Part shown: positions 60,508 to 64,000 of the stretch, piece after piece
Layout: each line of letters opens with the position of its first letter
How positions within the stretch are numbered: the first letter of the stretch is position 1
Assembly: GCA_041752735.1 (NCBI GenBank)
Contig: JBGSVW010000020.1
Coordinates: forward strand, 1-64,000
DNA length: 64,000 nucleotides
DNA from: UBA1422 sp041752735
Lineage (GTDB): Bacteria > Bacillota > Clostridia > Peptostreptococcales > Anaerovoracaceae
Reading direction: 5' to 3'
Translations under genes and position numbers: made by a program
The notes under the pieces: generated by a model
What the model saw: the letters and a program-made list of their open reading frames with translations, nothing else
The model's database searches: none
What the model was told of the DNA's origin: nothing

Positions 60508-60543
60508 GGGGGCGTCCCAACCCTCCTCGGATTGCTGGCCCCC
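60508..60543 (-). terminator. Possible terminator/attenuator hairpin after mtbB
   Basis: On the minus strand GGGGGC (60543-60538) pairs with GCCCCC (60513-60508) around a 24-base loop that could extend pairing, followed by TTTCTTTG. The T-run is poor, so it may attenuate rather than stop transcription. Confidence 0.45.
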
Positions 60544-60560
60544 CACCGTTTCAAATATAG

Positions 60561-61967
60561 TTATTTCATTCCGGCTCTTTCTTTAAATCTTTCTACGCTA
60601 TTAATCTTGATATCGAGAGCTTTTGCAATTCTAAACTTGGCTTCCATGCCCATATTAGATTCTGCACATGGCTCTAGATTTCCGAGTCCAAATCCTCTTT
60701 CTTCCCGGACCTCTGCCATTGTGACAACATCACATATCTCTTGGAGCGTTAGACCTAACTTCTCTGCGACATATTTTTTGGCTTCGTTGATCTTCATTTT
60801 CTTTGAAAGTTGAAGTCTCATGACCATATCGCCACAGGTGCGTACGCCGCCCATGCTTGCGGCCAGGGCGTGAGCTGCCTCAGCACCCAGGGGATCACCA
60901 ACGCCTATCTACAACCCGTCGACTTTGGCGATTTCCACTAAGCAACGATCTGCTCGGGTAACCACATCAGCCGGAAGGTTTTCGCACATTGGGATTCCAC
61001 CTACGCCCATGCCTGCGTCAGCATGGACCGGAATGGTAGCTACCTCGGTGCAAGCCTTCATGAAGGTGCACACACGGGCGATGTTCCACGGGAAAGTGGC
61101 ATTGCAGTTGGTATTGACCACTGCGCCGAAAATGGAGACACCGGCTTGCTCAGCAAGCTTGACTTGTTGATGAGGGTAAAGGCCAGCAAGACGTACGTCG
61201 TTGTACTTCAGCTTGCCGTGCATTCCCAGGACGAATTCTCCTGCCATACCCATAATGACGGGCATGTCGGGGAACTCTTTGGTAATGCGTTCTGCAGCCT
61301 GGAGTGCAACCAGAAAGTCCGCATCTCCGGCAGCGCCGGCTGTGTCCAGCTCAAAAGCATCTGCGCCTACGTCATTCATTTGCTTTGCAACATATAAGAT
61401 GTCGTTAACGGCATGGGGAACTGCTTCTTCCTGTGCAGCCAGGGCCTCTTTGATTCTTCCTTCCGGAAGCAGGACTGCCCAGTTCTCAACGGGACCATCC
61501 GGCTTGGTGTAGAAACCAAGATTTGGCATTGCGCCATAATAGATTGGCATAGTTGTCTTGGCCAGTGCATGCTTCAGGACTGTGGCCTCTCTTTTTGCAA
61601 CACCTTTGACGGTTTTGTAGTTGTAGTCGCTGTATCCGATATCAACGGAGTCAGCACCTAAAACTCTTTCGTGAATCATGGCGTTGACGCTTCGCTCAAT
61701 GGGAAGGCCGCACTTTGTGCTTAGTTTGTCGGAACCGGAGTCACTGGTGGTGACAACTGCATCCATGGGATGAACTCCCACAATGCCGCCCGGCGCCGTT
61801 ACGATATCAAAAATTTTATCCATCTCATCCTGGCTTAGAGGAGGTATTTTTCCTCTGCTTGCGGCATCTTCGACGCCGGCTAGGATGTCCGACCGAATTT
61901 CATCGGCGGTCATGTAGACGATGGATCCATCACCCATTCGGGTGAAGAATTTCTTCGCTTCGCTCAT
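60561..61967 (-). CDS. mtbB: Dimethylamine methyltransferase MtbB with in-frame amber (pyrrolysine)
   Basis: MtbB moves a methyl group from dimethylamine to the corrinoid of MtbC. The reading frame runs for 352 codons, meets TAG at 60909-60911, and continues for 115 more to TAA. Together it makes 468 residues, the family length of about 467. Read-through restores the family sequence around the stop: KVDGL-Pyl-IGVGDPLGAEAAHALAA. Pyl at residue 353 agrees with the position in the archaeal enzyme (near 356). The pyrrolysine imine is thought to bind the amine. ATG at 61967 has AAAGGAG upstream. A conventional gene caller would split it in two. Confidence 0.93.
60909..60911 (-). other. In-frame amber codon read as pyrrolysine in mtbB
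   Basis: TAG on the minus strand is codon 353 of mtbB. The family sequence on both sides continues in the same frame without gap. Confidence 0.92.
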
Positions 61968-61989
61968 TGGATCTCCTTTCGTATAGTTG

Positions 61990-63474
61990 TTATTTGTGTG
62001 ATGCTTTAAATGCTGCCAACTCATTGGCTTCAGCTTCACCTTCTACCACCAGGTCGTGAATCCTCTTCGCGACATCAGCAGGCAGGGGTGTTGCTTTGTA
62101 GTTTTCAAGAATCTCTCTTGCTTGTTCGTTGGCCACCTGAGCCATGTCCTTGGCACCGGCAGTTTCCCAATTCTCCCGCATTCTGCGGTTGATTAGGGTT
62201 GTGCTGGAAAGCTCGCTTCTCATGTACTTCATGGTGTGCCGCTCGCCAAGATAATTACCGTTGGGGCCAACTTTTTTGATGACGTCCAGGGCAATGGTCT
62301 CTTTGTTCACCGCGATGCCTTGCAGCACTCTTCGGATCATTCGGACGATTTCCTGGTCAATGAGCAAACTTTCGTAGCTCATGGTCATGCCCATTTCCAA
62401 CATGCCCATCCCATAAATCACGTTGCTGCCGGTCACTGCCGGAAGGAGTGAAGTAAGGGTTTTTTCGTGGCCCAATTGGATGTCCAGGCATTTGCTGTCC
62501 CCCTATGTCCCGCCAACATTGGTAGGAATGCCATAGTAGTGGCCGAGTTGGCCTACGGCTGAACTGAACATGGCATGCTCAGGTGCACCGACAGGGGAGG
62601 TGATGGTTTTCATGTCCATAATTGTAGTTGAGGATCCATATAAAATGGGGTTCCCTTTGTTAATCAGCTGTGCCAAAACGATGCCGCCCAGGATTTCTGC
62701 ATTGGTGGTGACCATGGTGCCCGCTAATGTTGCTGGGGTGGTTCCTCCGCATAGCCCCATGGACAAAATGTCAATGGGCAATCCGTGCTCGGCTGACAGC
62801 TTAATGATGGACGTTTCGTTTTCATTGATTTCAAGAGGGCTGTTGGGGCAAGCACCCATACTAACGATGGGGCGCTCCCTAAGTTTATCATAACCACCTT
62901 GGATGGCTGCCGCCATGTCGATGAACCGCTGAGTATTTTTCACGCCTTCCAGGTCATGGGCGAAGTTTTTGGTCAGGTTGTTAAAGACCACTTCTGCCTC
63001 GTGGAGGGCTCGAACCTTTTGGTTCACATCTCCTGCAGTGACCGCAATGGAAAACACATTGACTTCCGGAAGGGCATCGATGAAACGAGCCACATTACCC
63101 AGGTCTTCCTTGGTAGTTTCCCGGACTTCGCCGGTGTAGGGGTCGATGATCATAACGCCGGTGCCAAAGTTTTTGTATGCCACTCTTTTCTTTCCTATCA
63201 GGGTGTCATTCTTTGGGTCTCTGCCGCAAAGAGTAAACTCTTCAGGACAGGATTCGATGGCATCGTTAACCATGTTTGCGGGAAATCGTACCCGGTCATT
63301 TCCCCGGTCTACGTCGCAACCAGCTGCGCTTAAGATATCCAGCGCTTCTTCCCCATGTATCTGCAGTCCGAAGTCGCCCATCAGTTCCAATGTGGACTGA
63401 TGGAGGGCATCCAGGTCTTCATTCCGAAGAATGTGGTATCCTTGGATGTCTTCTTCATGTCTGAATTTAGCCAT
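61990..63474 (-). CDS. mttB: Trimethylamine methyltransferase MttB with in-frame amber (pyrrolysine)
   Basis: MttB transfers a methyl group from trimethylamine to the corrinoid of MttC. The frame runs 323 codons to a TAG at 62503-62505 and then 170 more to TAA, giving 494 residues, as in archaeal MttB (about 495). The context GIPTNVGGT-Pyl-GDSKCLDIQ restores the family active site; the archaeal Pyl is near 334. The Pyl version is the true trimethylamine enzyme; non-Pyl homologs (MtgB type) act on betaines. The ATG has AAAGGAG upstream. It follows mttC by 27 bases and precedes mtbB by 22. Confidence 0.95.
62503..62505 (-). other. In-frame amber codon read as pyrrolysine in mttB
   Basis: TAG on the minus strand is codon 324 of mttB, at the active-site Pyl position of the family. 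Confidence 0.94.
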
Positions 63475-63501
63475 TATTTTGCTCCTTTGATATACAGGGG
63501 T

Positions 63502-64000
63502 TTATTTTGCTTCCAGGCAAGCTAGAATGTAATTGACCGAGTCGCCGGCATCTTCGCAATATGCATCAGCCCCGATTTTTTCAGCCCACCGATGGGTAAC
63601 AGGAGCGCCACCGATCATGGTCTTGACTTTGTCCCGAATTCCAGCGGCCTTCAAGCCTTCTTCGATGTCCTTCTGTACGGTCATGGTGGTGGTTAGAAGA
63701 GCGCTGCTGCCGACGAAGTCCGCATTGACTTCAATTGCCTTTTCGATGAAAACAGAAGCGGGAACTTCTCTACCCAGGTCATGTACTTCGATGCCGTTGG
63801 TCTTAACCAGAGAAGCAACAATGCCCTTGCCGATATCATGTACGTCACCTTCAACGGTTCCGATTACCATAACACCTTTTGCTTTTGTGTCAGCATAGTC
63901 CAATTTGCTTTCGATGACTTCAGTAGCCATCTTCATTACTTCTGTGCTGAAAATCAGTTCGGGAAGGAAGATTTCTCCTCTGCCAAACAGATCTCCCAGA
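63502..64000 (-). CDS. mttC: Trimethylamine corrinoid protein MttC, 3' part
   Basis: The N-terminal part lies outside the window. The 165 visible residues start LGDLFGRGEIFLPELIFSTE, the end of the helical cap domain. The corrinoid-binding domain follows with the axial His motif GDVHDIGKGIV, SSALLTTTM and IGGAPVTHRW. It closely resembles MtbC at 59.7-60.4 kb but is a separate protein, placed directly upstream of mttB, as expected for the trimethylamine pair. The start codon and promoter are not seen. Confidence 0.88.
   Translation of the reverse strand, partial: LGDLFGRGEIFLPELIFSTEVMKMATEVIESKLDYADTKAKGVMVIGTVEGDVHDIGKGIVASLVKTNGIEVHDLGREVPASVFIEKAIEVNADFVGSSALLTTTMTVQKDIEEGLKAAGIRDKVKTMIGGAPVTHRWAEKIGADAYCEDAGDSVNYILACLEAK

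Noticed and set aside
60561..60854. A separate 97-residue protein starting MGGVRTCGDM
   Set aside because: It is the C-terminal part of MtbB after the in-frame TAG; family sequence continues upstream of its first ATG in the same frame.
61990..62475. A separate 161-residue protein starting MGHEKTLTSL
   Set aside because: It is the C-terminal part of MttB after the pyrrolysine codon.
1..64000. tRNA, rRNA or CRISPR arrays
   Set aside because: No cloverleaf with a GGTTCGAATCC-type arm, no rRNA core sequence and no evenly spaced direct repeats were seen when reading the intergenic gaps.
1..64000. Insertion sequences or prophage genes
   Set aside because: No transposase, integrase or phage structural protein was recognised; the AT-rich dnaN-recF segment is flanked by normal origin genes, not by repeats.

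Overview
This window looks like a chromosomal origin region of a low-to-moderate GC anaerobic member of the Clostridia (Firmicutes). The evidence is the rpmH-rnpA-yidD-yidC-jag / mnmE-mnmG-rsmG / parA-parB block on one side, dnaA-dnaN-recF-gyrB-gyrA on the other, strong AGGAGG-type ribosome binding sites, two-subunit (GcvPA/GcvPB) glycine decarboxylase, FtcD with a separate FchA cyclohydrolase, and a sigma-B/F-type sigma factor. The organism also appears to decode UAG as pyrrolysine: two methylamine methyltransferase genes at the right end are interrupted by one in-frame TAG each, at the family's Pyl position. The genus cannot be fixed from this window.

Layout: (1) 1-5.9 kb: the start of a DUF1624-like acyltransferase (minus), then pncA, a small NrdD-tail-like gene, purB-purA, alr and a TetR regulator on plus. 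(2) 5.9-12.4 kb, minus: a cobalamin-riboswitch-controlled operon of a DUF4430 lipoprotein, an EcfT membrane protein, an ATPase-ATPase-S-component fusion, a membrane-anchored beta-propeller protein and a DUF4430 surface protein. It is probably a corrinoid uptake system. (3) 12.5-13.9 kb, plus: an amidohydrolase-fold protein that has lost its metal ligands. (4) 13.9-21.3 kb, minus: SDR, divergent GcvPA-like and GcvPB-like proteins, AcoX-type kinase, HtrA protease, DUF2284 protein and GNAT. (5) 21.5-23.0 kb: nucleotidyltransferase-like and tocopherol-cyclase-like proteins. (6) 23.1-29.7 kb, minus: hutH-hutU-hutI-fchA-ftcD, histidine to glutamate plus a folate C1 unit. (7) 29.8-39.3 kb, minus: lipoprotein, SprT-like protein, parB, parA, rsmG, mnmG, mnmE, jag, yidC, yidD, rnpA, rpmH, with two parS sites. 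(8) 39.3-41.0 kb: bipartite oriC around dnaA, with a DnaA-trio unwinding element between dnaA and dnaN. (9) 41.0-50.1 kb, plus: dnaN, recF, gyrB, gyrA, anti-sigma kinase, sigma factor, trpS. (10) 50.3-57.9 kb, plus: a small membrane protein, then a tandem glycine riboswitch and gcvT-gcvH-gcvPA-gcvPB-lpdA-lplA. (11) 58.0-64.0 kb, minus: EamA transporter, then the methylamine operon mttC-mttB(Pyl)-mtbB(Pyl)-mtbC-plsC.

The genes fit together as corrinoid- and folate-dependent C1 metabolism. MttB/MtbB with MttC/MtbC move methyl groups from tri- and dimethylamine to corrinoid proteins. The riboswitch-controlled ECF operon would supply the corrinoid. The glycine cleavage system and the Hut/Ftc pathway feed methylene- and methenyl-tetrahydrofolate. 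Gene orientation switches at oriC, as expected for leading-strand bias. UAG also terminates about a quarter of the complete genes here, including essential ones, which makes Pyl decoding in this organism worth study.
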